Source: an uncultured Bacteroidales bacterium (GTDB taxonomy: Bacteria; Bacteroidota; Bacteroidia; Bacteroidales; Paludibacteraceae). From it: a stretch of 37,098 bases of DNA. Under the pieces are notes generated by a model. That model had not been told where the DNA came from. It worked only from the letters and a program-made list of their open reading frames with translations, and did no database searches. The translations under genes were made by a program, and so were the position numbers. Of the stretch, positions 1 through 9,957 are shown piece by piece (within the stretch, counting starts at the first letter, position 1; the number at the start of each line of letters is the position of its first letter). Location: contig CAMOJA010000013.1 of assembly GCA_946616535.1 (NCBI GenBank), positions 1-37,098 on the forward strand, given 5' to 3'.

Positions 1-2
1 TC

Positions 3-65
3 CTCGGCAAGAAACGTATCTGTCAGTTCGGCAACTTCGTCCGCGCAGTACTGATACACGAGTAA
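3..65 (+). CDS. C-terminal end of an upstream protein (partial)
   Basis: The third frame is open from the window edge to TAA at 63-65 and encodes LGKKRICQFGNFVRAVLIHE. It is the only one of the three + frames that ends just before the terminator at 71-95, which supports it as the real reading frame. Twenty residues are too few to identify the family, so no function is offered. Confidence 0.55.
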   Translation, partial: LGKKRICQFGNFVRAVLIHE

Positions 66-70
66 GAAGA

Positions 71-95
71 AACGCATCTTCGGGTGCGTTTTTTT
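71..95 (+). terminator. Rho-independent terminator of the upstream gene
   Basis: The stem ACGCATC/GGTGCGT (one G-U pair) closes a TTCG tetraloop and is followed by a run of T. It starts six bases after the TAA at 63-65, so it ends the upstream transcription unit. Confidence 0.85.
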
Positions 96-105
96 ATTTA
101 TGTGT

Positions 106-171
106 AAAAATTGACACCCTGAGGGTAGTTTGCGTAAAAAAATGACCTTAAAAGGGTACTTTGCGTAAAAA
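106..171. repeat. Two 31-bp-spaced direct repeats upstream of the adhesin operon
   Basis: The element GGGTANTTTGCGTAAAAA occurs at 123-140 and 154-171 (17 of 18 identical, 31 bp apart). A matching GTGTAAAAA tail at 102-110 lies about one period upstream. The first copy also contains the perfect small palindrome ACCCTGAGGGT at 116-126. The pair ends 15 bases before the predicted -33 element, so it is a candidate operator, but no regulator is known. Confidence 0.5.
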
Positions 172-185
172 CATGCGCGTGCGTA

Positions 186-216
186 TTGCGTACGTGCATT
201 TTCTTTTATACTTTTG
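186..216 (+). promoter_or_regulatory. Bacteroidetes-type promoter of the adhesin operon
   Basis: TACTTTTG at 209-216 fits the -7 consensus TAnnTTTG, and TTG at 186-188 lies 20 bases upstream as the -33 element. The predicted transcript would have an A/T-rich leader of about 70 bases before the ATG at 294, with no Shine-Dalgarno sequence. Confidence 0.7.
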
Positions 217-293
217 TGCCCAATATTGAATTTTGTAAAGTAAGGTTGACAAAATTAACTAACAAAAAATAATTCATTTAACAAATTAACATT

Positions 294-2384
294 ATGAACA
301 AACTAAAGTTTTTAAGCTGGTTTGCGTTAACGGTGTTTAGCGCGACTGCCTGGGCAGGGACACAAGAAGGTCCATGGAGTTATTTTGACTATAGGACCGG
401 TAGGTACGACAAAACGAACTCGAGTTACTATGCCCGCTCGTACGAGGATCTAAACAAACAATGGTGGGATGAACCCAACCAATGGGGAGACAGTGACGGT
501 ATAGGACTGACTGTTGAAGGCAAAAGCGGCTCCAAAGAAAAGCAATGTACGTACTCCCTCTATCACGCTAATGTGAACGTGGAGTCCTTTTCGCGCCAGC
601 GCTTGAATTGGACCTTCAAACTGGGAGCGTCTAAGAAGCAGCACAATTCGATCACGAGTTTGTATGGTGGATTCACCTCTCTTACTGTACTGGTAAATAC
701 GAAGGTGGATTGCACGGAGAATTATAGTGATGGAGCCGGATTAGCTTACAGGCTGGGTGACCCGTTCAAGCACACAGTGGAAGGAAAAGCGTATTCCGGG
801 CAAACTACCAAGACCTTTTATTTTGATAACAGCACAGGTACTACCGCAGCGAACAAGGATAACTACTTGCTTCTGGTACACGTGATTACCAGTGGTGATA
901 ACGGTAAGAGTGATCTGCACGAGTGGGGTGCGTTCAAACACGTCAGCATGACCTGGGATTACGATTACTACAAGCACATCATCTTCTACGGCAACGGTGC
1001 AACAAGCGGTTCGATGGGCAATCAAACCATTGAGAACAGCGGTAATCTGAACGTTAATGCTTACAGCCGCACGGGTTATACCTTCGACGGTTGGGCTACC
1101 TCGGCTACCGGCGGTAAGGTATATAATAACCAAGCCAGCATTTATGCTACCTCGGGCGATAAAGGTAATGTACCTCTGTATGCTCACTGGGTAGCGAACA
1201 AATATACGGTTAGTTTTAACCAGCAGAGCGGTACAGGCGGTTCGGGAAACATTACTGCTACCTATGATGCCAATATGCCTACGGTAAGTGTGCCGACCCG
1301 CACGGGTTATACCTTCAACGGCTATTTCGATGCAGCCTCGGGTGGTACGAGATATTACAATGCTAACGGCTCTTCTGCCCGTACATGGAACAAGACTGCT
1401 AACACGACGCTCTATGCACAATGGACTGCCAACACCTATTCCGTTACATTGAACAAACAGAATGGTACGGGTGGTTCGAACTCCGTTACGGCTACTTACA
1501 ATGCCAATATGCCTTCGGCTACGATGCCGACCCGCACGGGTTATACCTTCAACGGCTATTTCGATGCAGCCTCGGGTGGTACGAGATACTACAATGCTAA
1601 CGGCTCTTCTGCACGTACTTGGAACAAGACCGCCAACACGACGCTCTATGCACAATGGACTGCGAACAAATATACGGTTACTTTTGACAAGCAGAACGGT
1701 ACCGGTGGCTCGGCAAACGTTTCGGCAACCTTCGATGCTGCTATGCCGGCGGCTACGATGCCGACACGCACGGGTTATACCTTCCAAGGCTACTACGACG
1801 CCCAAACAGGCGGTAACCAGTATTACAAAGCGGACGGCTCTTCTGCCCGTACATGGAACAAGACTGCTAACACGACGCTCTATGCGCGCTGGGATCCTAT
1901 TACCTATACTATCACGTACGACTACGCGAAGGGTGAGGGAAACAACCCCGCTACCTATAACCCGGATATGGCGACCTTCCAACTGGCCGCTCCGCAACGC
2001 CCGGGCTATAATTTCCTTGGCTGGACGGGCTCGAACGGAACAACTCCGCAGACGATTGTCACGATTGCCAAAGGCTCGGTAGGCGACAAGAACTATGTCG
2101 CTCATTGGGCGATTGATCCGAATACGCCAGTGGTTTATCTGGACAGCCTTGATAATACGGCAGCTCAAGAGACCGTTGCTTTCAACCGTCCGGAGGCACC
2201 GGAGGTAGCAGGCTTCACCTTTGTCCGCTGGGATGTAGTGGAAGGCCCGCTGAGCGAAGGTATCAAGCTCCAGGCTATCTACACGGAGAACGAACCTTCG
2301 GGTGCGCCCAAGAAACAAGTAGGCAAGTTCACGCTTACCCGCAAGGGCGATAAGAACGAGTATATTCTTCAAACTGCTAAATGA
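294..2384 (+). CDS. Secreted InlB/Listeria-Bacteroides-repeat surface protein
   Basis: The protein has 696 residues. An N-terminal signal peptide (MNKLKFLSWFALTVFSATAWA) is followed by an unrecognised domain to about residue 220. Then come six beta-rich units of about 60-78 residues with the motif RTGYTFxGYxxAxxGG...NTTLYAQW. These are typical of the InlB B-repeat/Listeria-Bacteroides repeat class found in bacterial surface adhesins. Units 2 and 3 are almost identical even in DNA (about 1301-1429 and 1535-1663, offset 234 bp), so they duplicated recently. There is no obvious T9SS tail; the end (GKFTLTRKGDKNEYILQTAK) may be part of a shorter anchoring or sorting element. The stop overlaps an ATG of the next gene, so the two genes form an operon. 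The last unit resembles a unit within the next protein. A role in adhesion or matrix building is inferred from the repeats; the ligand is unknown. Confidence 0.85.
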   Translation: MNKLKFLSWFALTVFSATAWAGTQEGPWSYFDYRTGRYDKTNSSYYARSYEDLNKQWWDEPNQWGDSDGIGLTVEGKSGSKEKQCTYSLYHANVNVESFSRQRLNWTFKLGASKKQHNSITSLYGGFTSLTVLVNTKVDCTENYSDGAGLAYRLGDPFKHTVEGKAYSGQTTKTFYFDNSTGTTAANKDNYLLLVHVITSGDNGKSDLHEWGAFKHVSMTWDYDYYKHIIFYGNGATSGSMGNQTIENSGNLNVNAYSRTGYTFDGWATSATGGKVYNNQASIYATSGDKGNVPLYAHWVANKYTVSFNQQSGTGGSGNITATYDANMPTVSVPTRTGYTFNGYFDAASGGTRYYNANGSSARTWNKTANTTLYAQWTANTYSVTLNKQNGTGGSNSVTATYNANMPSATMPTRTGYTFNGYFDAASGGTRYYNANGSSARTWNKTANTTLYAQWTANKYTVTFDKQNGTGGSANVSATFDAAMPAATMPTRTGYTFQGYYDAQTGGNQYYKADGSSARTWNKTANTTLYARWDPITYTITYDYAKGEGNNPATYNPDMATFQLAAPQRPGYNFLGWTGSNGTTPQTIVTIAKGSVGDKNYVAHWAIDPNTPVVYLDSLDNTAAQETVAFNRPEAPEVAGFTFVRWDVVEGPLSEGIKLQAIYTENEPSGAPKKQVGKFTLTRKGDKNEYILQTAK

Positions 2385-2392
2385 TATATACT

Positions 2393-5300
2393 ATGATAAA
2401 GAGATTTTTTATCCTACTTCTTGCTATAGTAGCAAGCGTAGGGATGAGTTGGGCAGCAGAAAACTCTATTACTATCAATGGAACACCACAAGTTGGGGAC
2501 AACTCGATTTCGTTGACTTATTACTTTGATCCGGATAATGTGCCCGGCCTCGACCAGGGTTTCGCTCCGACCCTGAAAGTGAAATGCGTTACGGACGACA
2601 AGTGGGACGAAGAGTGGTTGAGTTCATATGAAATTTCATCAGGTACGACTACTATCACACTGGAAGAACTGGTATCATTCCAAGAAGGGAAGTCTTACGA
2701 TGTCTGCTTTGCCTACAATAACGGAGGCTGGGTAGATGAAGTCTTCCAATCCTTCTCTTTCCCTGCTGCTCCCGATCCGGCGAAGTTACCGGGTGCATTT
2801 ACTATCAATGCAAACGGAGACAAGATCGTCTTCTCTAAAGGTAACTTACAGGCTAAAACCACCGACCTCGGTGCTAACTGGACGTGGGATTTTGCTCCTA
2901 ACCAATGGAGTCTTATCGGCAATGCTGTTGCTAACAATGCCATCAACGGTAACAAGACCGTTTCCGCAAATGGTACAGTGGACCTCTTTGGTTGGAGTAC
3001 TGCGGCTACCTACTATGGTATCAATAAGAGCTGGAATAACAACGATTATGCCGGAGACTTCGTTGACTGGGGCGCACTTATGGGCACAGAATGGCGTACG
3101 CTGAGTAGAGCCGAGTTCCGTTACATTGTTTTTGACCGCGCGCAAGCGTTCAATAAACAAGGTAAGGCGACAGTGAATGGCGTGAGCGGCTATATCTTCC
3201 TGCCGGACGAGTGGGAACTCCCGAGCGGTTTGAGCTTTACGCCCAGTCCCGGTGATTATACCACCAACCAATACGACGGTGCCAATTGGGAGGCAATGGA
3301 AGCTGCCGGTGCGGTCTTCCTCCCTGCTGCCGGTGACCGTTCTGGGACGGATATATATATGTATGATTACGGTTGGTATTGGACTTCTACTTCGACCGTA
3401 GATGATAAAGCATACTACTTATATTTCTATGAGAAAGGTCGTGATTTTGTCGAACATAATCGCTATGATGCAAAATCTGTACGTTTGGTAACAGAAGCTC
3501 CGATTCCGGCTTATGAGGCTGTAATGAATCTGATTAACGCAATCGGTACAGTTGAACTCACCGCAGAGTGCAAAGCGAAGATCGATGCTGCTCGTACGGC
3601 ATTCATTGCGCTGAGCGACGGCGACAAAGCACAAGTAACCAATATTGCTACGCTGACGACTGCAGAGGCAGCATTTGACAACGTTATGGATATCTGGCTC
3701 AGCGGAGACTGCGATGCCATCCTCTGGAAAGATACGACCCTGACTGTTCGTAAACATGCAGGCGAAGGCAACGGAGCGATGGCAGATTATACGGACTACT
3801 ATGGTGATAATACTGCTCCTTGGTACAACTCTCACTGGTACAACCCGCAACCGGGCGACATTGTAATCAAGTCCGTTACGTTAGAAGAAGGTGTTACCCA
3901 TATCGGTGAAAACGCCTTCGGATGGATGAGCGAACTGAAGACCATTACTATCCCCTCCAGCATGACAAGTATTGGTGAAGATGCTTTCTATTGGAGCAAG
4001 GCTGTAGATGATATCTACCTGACCGTAGCGGATCCGGCTAATTTGACTTGGATACTGCCGTATAGTGCAGATAATCAGTTCAAACCGAGTAAGGCTACCC
4101 TTTGTCACGTACCGGCTGACCTCTTAACTGCTTACCAGGAGAACTTCGGTACCCTCAATATGACTTTCGTGGGTGACCTTGATCCGATTACTCCGCTTAC
4201 TCCGGAGCAGCAGCAAGCGTTGGATGCAGCCAAAGGTTTGATTAACGCTATTCCTTCGCCGGTTGTTTATACTCCAACATGCAAGGATGCCATCGACGCT
4301 GCCCGTGCGGCATACGATGCGTTGACACCCGATATGTTAAAGCAGTTGGTAAGCAACTACGCAACGCTGACCGCTGCCGAGGCTACCTATGCAAACCTGA
4401 AGGATGTGGTGGTAGTAGAGGCTAAGATCAACAATATCCCGACACCGGTTACGCTCAAACTCGCTACGCGCGATTCTATTGAAAGCGCACGCGCTGCGTA
4501 CGACGCTCTGACTGCTGACCAGAAACTGCTGGTAAGCAACATTGATGTTCTGGAGGCAGCTGAGGCTGAGCTTGCAACGCTGAACCCGGGTGGCGGTGCT
4601 CCTGCCGGTGCTCTGAACGGTAAGTTCACTATTAATGCCGGCGGTGACCAAATCTCCTTCGCGAGAGGTAACCTGCAGGCTACGACTACCGACCTCGGTG
4701 AAACCTGGACTTGGGGCTTTGCTGCTAACCAATGGGATCTCATCGGTAATGCAGCAGCGAATAATGCTGTCAACGGTAATAGAACCGTTTCTGCGAACGG
4801 TACGGTGGACCTCTTCGGTTGGAGTACTCCTACTACCTATTACGGTATCCATAACAGCACGAATTCCGATTACTATAGCAGCGACTTTAGGGAATGGGGT
4901 GAGAATATCACCGGCGCTGAGTGGAAAACGCTTAACCCAAGCGATTGGAACTATATCATTAAGAATCGTGCAGACGCCGCTGATAAACATGGTCAGGCTA
5001 CGGTTAACGGCGTGAACGGATATATCTTCCTGCCGGATGAGTGGGAACTCCCGACCGGCTTGAGCTTCACAGCTAAGCCGAATAACTGGACGGCCAACGT
5101 CTATGACGGCGATGACTGGACCGCTATGGAGAATGCCGGTGCGGTATTCCTGCCGAAGTCACCATGGCGCTCTGGAAATACGGTAAATACCATTACTTAT
5201 GGTTATTACTGGTCGTCTGACTATAATAACTATAGTAATGCGATGGCTTATTATTTCAAAGAAGATCTTTCAATTACAGGAACAGGGACTCCTCGCTACG

Positions 5301-8300
5301 CGGGTATTTGTGTTCGTCTCGTAACGGCAGATGCAGGAAGTGCTACTCCGCTGGATTCGGCACAGGCTGTAAAAGACCTGATTGAGGCTATTCCTGCAGA
5401 GATTACGACGGATGACGCTTGCGTAAAGGCGATAGAGGATGCACGCGCAGCTTATGACGCACTGAGCGAGGCTGCTCAGGGTGCGCTCGATGCTGCTACG
5501 GTACAGAAACTGACCGACGCTGAGGCTGCTTACGCGATATTAATCAAAGCCGAGGCAGATGCAGTAGTTTCCAAGATCAACAATATCCCGACGCCGGTAG
5601 AGCTCAAACTCGCTACGCGCGATTCCATAGAAAGCGCGCGCGCTGCGTACGAGGCTCTGAACGTTTACCAGAAACCAATGGTAACCAACTATCAGACCCT
5701 GCTCGACGCTGAGGCGGCTCTTGCAGCACTCAACCCGGGTGTACCGCCTGCAACTCCGCTGGATTCGGCTCAGGCTGTCAAAGACCTGATTGATGCTATT
5801 CCGCAACCGGTTGAGTACCCGACCAGCGGTCCGGCTATCGCAGCCGCTCTCGTGGCATACCAACAATTGAGCGACGCAGCCAAGGGTGCGCTCGATGTCG
5901 CTGATGTACAGAAAATGACCGACGCCGCGGCACAATACGCAGCACTGGATGCTATCGCAGCGATCGATGCTATACCGGCTGAGATTGTTTATGACCCGGC
6001 TGTCAAAGCTGCTATCGAGACCGCTCGCGAGAAATACGACGCACTGATTGATGCTTCCAAAGCATATGTTGGCGCAGACAAAGTACAAAAACTGACCAAC
6101 GCTGAGGAAGCATGGGCTATCCTCGTTGCGAAGATTGAGCACAACGTATCGTATATCGGTAAGGACGGCGAGCTCAAGCACGAGACTGTAGCATTGCTCC
6201 ATATCCCCGATCCGGCTCCTGAGTTCAACGGTTATGAGTTCGTTCGCTGGGATGTCAAAGCAGGCAACTTCCTTGAGGAAGGTCTCCGCATCAAGGCTAT
6301 CTATACGCCGATCATTACCACCGATCCGGAGGCTATTGAGAACCTCATGTATAACGGAACGGCGCAGACCCTGATTACCGCCGGTGTAGCAAAAGAAGGT
6401 CATATCGAGTATCGTATTAATGACGGTGAATGGAGTGCTGAACTGCCGAAGGCTACCAATGCGGCCGCGTACGTAGTATATTATAAGCTCGTACGCGAAG
6501 GACATGCCGACTACATTGCGGATCCGATCAATGTGACGATTGCCAAGGCTCCGGTTGCTTACACCGCTCCGACGGCTGTTGAAACCCTCGTTTATTCCGC
6601 AGCAAACCAGACCCTCATCGCAGCCGGTCAGACCAACGATGGTACCTTCGAGTACAGTCTCAATCCGACCCTGTTGGATAGCTGGAAGGCTGAACTGCCG
6701 CAGGCAAAAGATGCCGGTACGTATAGTGTTTACTACCGCGTAAAGGGTGACCTCAACCACCTCGATTCTGTAGCGGCTACTCCCGTAGCTGTGACAATCG
6801 CCAAGGCTGCGTTGACCGCTACTGCGGATGATAAGAATGTGATCTACGGCGACGCTGTACCTGCATACACCGTTACCTATGCCGGCTGGCAAGGCAACGA
6901 CGATGCTTCAGTGCTGACCGGTGACATCGCATTCGCTTGCACGTACGCTCCGACGAGCAACGTTGGCGAATATACTATCACTCCGAGTGGTGTAAGTGCC
7001 GCTAACTATAACATCACCTTCGTTAACGGTAAGGTAACCGTAGCTCAGGCAACCCTGACCGTTACGGCTGAGAACAAGACTGTCACCTACGGCGATGCTG
7101 TTCCAACCTACACCGCTACCTATAGCGGCTTCAAGAACACCGACGGTGCATCGGTTGTAAGTGGTTTGGTTTACACCTGCGAATACGCTCCGACGAGCAA
7201 CGTAGGCGAGTACACGATTGTTCCGAGCGGTGCTACGGCCACCAACTACTCCTTCGCTTATGTCAACGGTAAGGTAACCGTTAACAAGGCTGCCCTGATG
7301 ATCACTGCAGAGAACAAAGAGGTTACCTACGGTGACGCTGTACCTGAATACACCGCTACCTATAGCGGATGGAAGAACAGCGACGGTGCATCGGTAGTAA
7401 GCGGTCTGGTTTACACCTGCGCTTATGCTCCGACGAGCAACGTAGGCGAGTACGACATTGTTCCGAGCGGTGCTACGGCTACCAACTACGCTATCAGCTA
7501 CACGAACGGAAAGGTAACGGTTGCCAAGGCCGCCCTGATGATCACAGCCGATGACAAGAACGTCATCTACGGTGACGCTGTTCCGACCTATACCGCTACC
7601 TATAGCGGCTGGAAGAACGAGGATAACGAGTCTGTTGTCAGCAACCTGGCTTACACCTGCGAGTACGCTCCGACGAGCAACGTAGGCGAGTACACCATTA
7701 CTCCGAATAGTGCTACGGCTACCAACTACGCGATCAGCTACACCAACGGTAAGGTAACCGTAGCTCAGGCTACCCTGACCGTAACGGCTGAGAATAAGAC
7801 TGTCACCTATGGTGATGCAGCTCCGGAGTTCACCGTCACCTATAGCGGCTGGAAGAACAGCGATGACAAATCGGTAGTAAGCGGTCTGACACTCACGAGC
7901 GAATACCTCGTAACGAGCAATGTCGGCACGTACGACATCGTTCCGGCTAACGCATCGGCGCTCAACTACACCTTCGTCTATGTCAACGGTACACTCACCG
8001 TTAACCAGGCTCCGCTGATGATCACCGCAGACGACAAGTCCGTTGAATACGGCGAGGTTGCTCCGGAATTCTCCGCTTCGTATAGCGGCTGGAAGAATAG
8101 CGACGGTCCGAGTGTAGTAAGCGGCCTGACGCTCACGAGCGAATACCTCGTAACGAGCAATGTCGGCACTTACGACATCGTTCCGGCTAACGCCACGGCT
8201 ACCAACTACGCGATCAGCTATACCAACGGTACACTGACCGTTAACAAGGCTCCGCTGATGATCACTGCAGACGACAAGTCCGTCATCTACGGCGAGGTTG

Positions 8301-9835
8301 CTCCGGAATTCACCGCTTCCTATAGCGGCTGGAAGAACAGCGATGACAAATCGGTTGTAAGCGGTTTGACGCTCACGAGCGAATACCTCGTAACGAGCAA
8401 TGTCGGCACTTACGACATCGTTCCGGCTAACGCCACGGCTACCAACTACGCGATCAGCTATAACAACGGTACACTCACCGTTAACCAGGCAGCGCTGACC
8501 ATCACCGCCAACGACACCGTGATGATCTACGGCGACGAGCATCCTGAGTTCACCGCTTCCTATAGCGGTTGGAAGAATACCGATGACGAGTCGGTAGTAA
8601 GCGGTCTGCAGTTCAGCACACCGTACGCTCCGGGTAGTTATATCGGTACCTATGCGATCAACCCGAATAGCGCTACCGCACTCAACTATGCAATCACCTT
8701 CGTCGATGGTACACTGACGGTTAACAAAGCACACGTCTATGTATCCGACGCAGAGGCTCAGATTGCTAAGTTCGCTGACGGACACGCTAACGCAGTCGTT
8801 CTGCAGCAAGGTACGCTCAACGGTATCAAGCTGAATGATCCGATAGCCCACGTCACCACCGCTGCCTTCAGCAGTGCAGACGTAGCAGAGAATCTGACGA
8901 TCACCCTGTTCTACGAACTGACCGGCGATGCCGCTCTGCTCAATAACTACAACCTCGATCCGACCTCCGATATCTTCACGACCGAAGGTGTCATCATCGA
9001 ACCGTTCATCCCGGACAACGAAGAAAAACCGGAAGATCAGGAGGCTACAGTCAATGAGGGTATCGAGATCTATGCGTACGGTTATTGCGACGGTAGCGGC
9101 TACAGCCTCAAGTACCATCTGGAGAGCGGTAACCCGGATCAATACAAGATTGACTTCGCCGACAGTCGCTTCACCGACGTCGATTGGACCAACCTCGAGA
9201 TTACCGGTAAGGACGGAACCATCGATATCGAGATTCCGGTAGACCTGCCGACGGGTGACTACACGATGACCGTTTACTTCCGTGACAGCCGCTTCGACTG
9301 GCTCGAGAGCCGTCAGTTCAACGTGACGTTCCATGTCAACTTGCCGGAGACCTATGTTCGTCCGCTGTTCGACAACGTGATCGCACTCGTTGATACCTGC
9401 AACTGTCTGACCGATATCCAGTGGTACTGGCGTGCTAACAGCTCCGAACCGTGGCAACCGATTGAGGGGGCTAACGGATACTACTACCACGCAGATGGTA
9501 AACTGACCGGTGAGTACTTCGTTTCGGCGAAGATGAACGGTGAGCCTACCTACACCTGCGGTCAGGCAGATATGGAGACCCTCTATGGCGAAGGTCAGCA
9601 AGCACAGGCTCCGGTCGTACGTGCTTACCCGAACCCGGTTGTAAATACCACGACCGTCACCATCGAGAACAGCGATGCAGCTGAGCATACTCTCCGTATC
9701 GTGAACCTCATGGGTGCCGAGGTGCTGTCCGCAACCTTCGAGGGCACCGAGACTAAGGTAGAAATGGGATCCTTCGTACAAGGCAACTACATGATCTCGG
9801 TAGATGGTGTCACCGTTAAAGTATTGAAGAAATAA
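2393..9835 (+). CDS. Giant mosaic surface protein with MBG repeats and T9SS type A tail
   Basis: A protein of about 2480 residues. The chosen start gives a good signal peptide (MIKRFFILLLAIVASVGMSWA). An in-frame ATG at 2381 overlaps the upstream stop and would add MIYT. Order of parts: two copies of a Fibrobacter-major-domain/FGE-like module common in Bacteroidales surface proteins (about 2780-3490 and 4610-5330, with GNLQA...WTW and FLPDEWELP); a short BspA-like leucine-rich segment (about 3840-4010); seven helical FIVAR-like repeats containing INxIPxP...AARAAYDAL (about 3510-6130); one InlB-like unit (about 6130-6310); two Ig-like units; eight MBG/YDG-type repeats of about 80 residues (6806-8728); Ig-like segments; and a C-terminal T9SS type A sorting domain starting VRAYPNPVVN. 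The protein is therefore predicted to be exported by T9SS and anchored at or released from the cell surface. Its role as an adhesin is inferred. Confidence 0.85.
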   Translation: MIKRFFILLLAIVASVGMSWAAENSITINGTPQVGDNSISLTYYFDPDNVPGLDQGFAPTLKVKCVTDDKWDEEWLSSYEISSGTTTITLEELVSFQEGKSYDVCFAYNNGGWVDEVFQSFSFPAAPDPAKLPGAFTINANGDKIVFSKGNLQAKTTDLGANWTWDFAPNQWSLIGNAVANNAINGNKTVSANGTVDLFGWSTAATYYGINKSWNNNDYAGDFVDWGALMGTEWRTLSRAEFRYIVFDRAQAFNKQGKATVNGVSGYIFLPDEWELPSGLSFTPSPGDYTTNQYDGANWEAMEAAGAVFLPAAGDRSGTDIYMYDYGWYWTSTSTVDDKAYYLYFYEKGRDFVEHNRYDAKSVRLVTEAPIPAYEAVMNLINAIGTVELTAECKAKIDAARTAFIALSDGDKAQVTNIATLTTAEAAFDNVMDIWLSGDCDAILWKDTTLTVRKHAGEGNGAMADYTDYYGDNTAPWYNSHWYNPQPGDIVIKSVTLEEGVTHIGENAFGWMSELKTITIPSSMTSIGEDAFYWSKAVDDIYLTVADPANLTWILPYSADNQFKPSKATLCHVPADLLTAYQENFGTLNMTFVGDLDPITPLTPEQQQALDAAKGLINAIPSPVVYTPTCKDAIDAARAAYDALTPDMLKQLVSNYATLTAAEATYANLKDVVVVEAKINNIPTPVTLKLATRDSIESARAAYDALTADQKLLVSNIDVLEAAEAELATLNPGGGAPAGALNGKFTINAGGDQISFARGNLQATTTDLGETWTWGFAANQWDLIGNAAANNAVNGNRTVSANGTVDLFGWSTPTTYYGIHNSTNSDYYSSDFREWGENITGAEWKTLNPSDWNYIIKNRADAADKHGQATVNGVNGYIFLPDEWELPTGLSFTAKPNNWTANVYDGDDWTAMENAGAVFLPKSPWRSGNTVNTITYGYYWSSDYNNYSNAMAYYFKEDLSITGTGTPRYAGICVRLVTADAGSATPLDSAQAVKDLIEAIPAEITTDDACVKAIEDARAAYDALSEAAQGALDAATVQKLTDAEAAYAILIKAEADAVVSKINNIPTPVELKLATRDSIESARAAYEALNVYQKPMVTNYQTLLDAEAALAALNPGVPPATPLDSAQAVKDLIDAIPQPVEYPTSGPAIAAALVAYQQLSDAAKGALDVADVQKMTDAAAQYAALDAIAAIDAIPAEIVYDPAVKAAIETAREKYDALIDASKAYVGADKVQKLTNAEEAWAILVAKIEHNVSYIGKDGELKHETVALLHIPDPAPEFNGYEFVRWDVKAGNFLEEGLRIKAIYTPIITTDPEAIENLMYNGTAQTLITAGVAKEGHIEYRINDGEWSAELPKATNAAAYVVYYKLVREGHADYIADPINVTIAKAPVAYTAPTAVETLVYSAANQTLIAAGQTNDGTFEYSLNPTLLDSWKAELPQAKDAGTYSVYYRVKGDLNHLDSVAATPVAVTIAKAALTATADDKNVIYGDAVPAYTVTYAGWQGNDDASVLTGDIAFACTYAPTSNVGEYTITPSGVSAANYNITFVNGKVTVAQATLTVTAENKTVTYGDAVPTYTATYSGFKNTDGASVVSGLVYTCEYAPTSNVGEYTIVPSGATATNYSFAYVNGKVTVNKAALMITAENKEVTYGDAVPEYTATYSGWKNSDGASVVSGLVYTCAYAPTSNVGEYDIVPSGATATNYAISYTNGKVTVAKAALMITADDKNVIYGDAVPTYTATYSGWKNEDNESVVSNLAYTCEYAPTSNVGEYTITPNSATATNYAISYTNGKVTVAQATLTVTAENKTVTYGDAAPEFTVTYSGWKNSDDKSVVSGLTLTSEYLVTSNVGTYDIVPANASALNYTFVYVNGTLTVNQAPLMITADDKSVEYGEVAPEFSASYSGWKNSDGPSVVSGLTLTSEYLVTSNVGTYDIVPANATATNYAISYTNGTLTVNKAPLMITADDKSVIYGEVAPEFTASYSGWKNSDDKSVVSGLTLTSEYLVTSNVGTYDIVPANATATNYAISYNNGTLTVNQAALTITANDTVMIYGDEHPEFTASYSGWKNTDDESVVSGLQFSTPYAPGSYIGTYAINPNSATALNYAITFVDGTLTVNKAHVYVSDAEAQIAKFADGHANAVVLQQGTLNGIKLNDPIAHVTTAAFSSADVAENLTITLFYELTGDAALLNNYNLDPTSDIFTTEGVIIEPFIPDNEEKPEDQEATVNEGIEIYAYGYCDGSGYSLKYHLESGNPDQYKIDFADSRFTDVDWTNLEITGKDGTIDIEIPVDLPTGDYTMTVYFRDSRFDWLESRQFNVTFHVNLPETYVRPLFDNVIALVDTCNCLTDIQWYWRANSSEPWQPIEGANGYYYHADGKLTGEYFVSAKMNGEPTYTCGQADMETLYGEGQQAQAPVVRAYPNPVVNTTTVTIENSDAAEHTLRIVNLMGAEVLSATFEGTETKVEMGSFVQGNYMISVDGVTVKVLKK
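6806..8728 (+). repeat. Eight tandem 240-bp MBG repeats within the mosaic protein
   Basis: Eight units of about 80 codons each begin with A(A/T/P)L(T/M)(I/V)TA and contain YGD/YGE, then YSGWKN, SVVSGL and NY-x(4-5)-NG(K/T)(V/L)TV. Copies 6 and 7 share a perfect 96-nt run (8127-8222 and 8367-8462, offset 240). The array looks like a product of recent tandem duplication and could change length by recombination. Confidence 0.9.
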
Positions 9836-9860
9836 TTAGTAGACCGCTAATGCTGAAAGA

Positions 9861-9927
9861 AGAAAGACCGCTTCGCTAAAAGACAAAAGACAAAAACGGC
9901 TTTGAGTCCCGCAGGGACGGTCTTTCT
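9861..9927 (+). terminator. Nested inverted repeat between adhesin operon and ompA-like gene
   Basis: AGAAAGACCG at 9861-9870 is exactly complementary to CGGTCTTTCT at 9918-9927, enclosing 47 bases. Inside lies a small hairpin, GTCCC-GCA-GGGAC (9906-9918), which competes for the base at 9918. No long T run follows, so it could be a weak terminator, an mRNA-stability element or a regulatory site. Confidence 0.4.
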
Positions 9928-9957
9928 ACTTTCGACTTTTATCTAAATAACATCATT

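Noticed and set aside
6908..9781. Antisense open frame of 957 codons across the MBG repeats
   Set aside because: Its own repeats only mirror the 240-bp periodicity of the sense gene. No start signal or promoter is visible.
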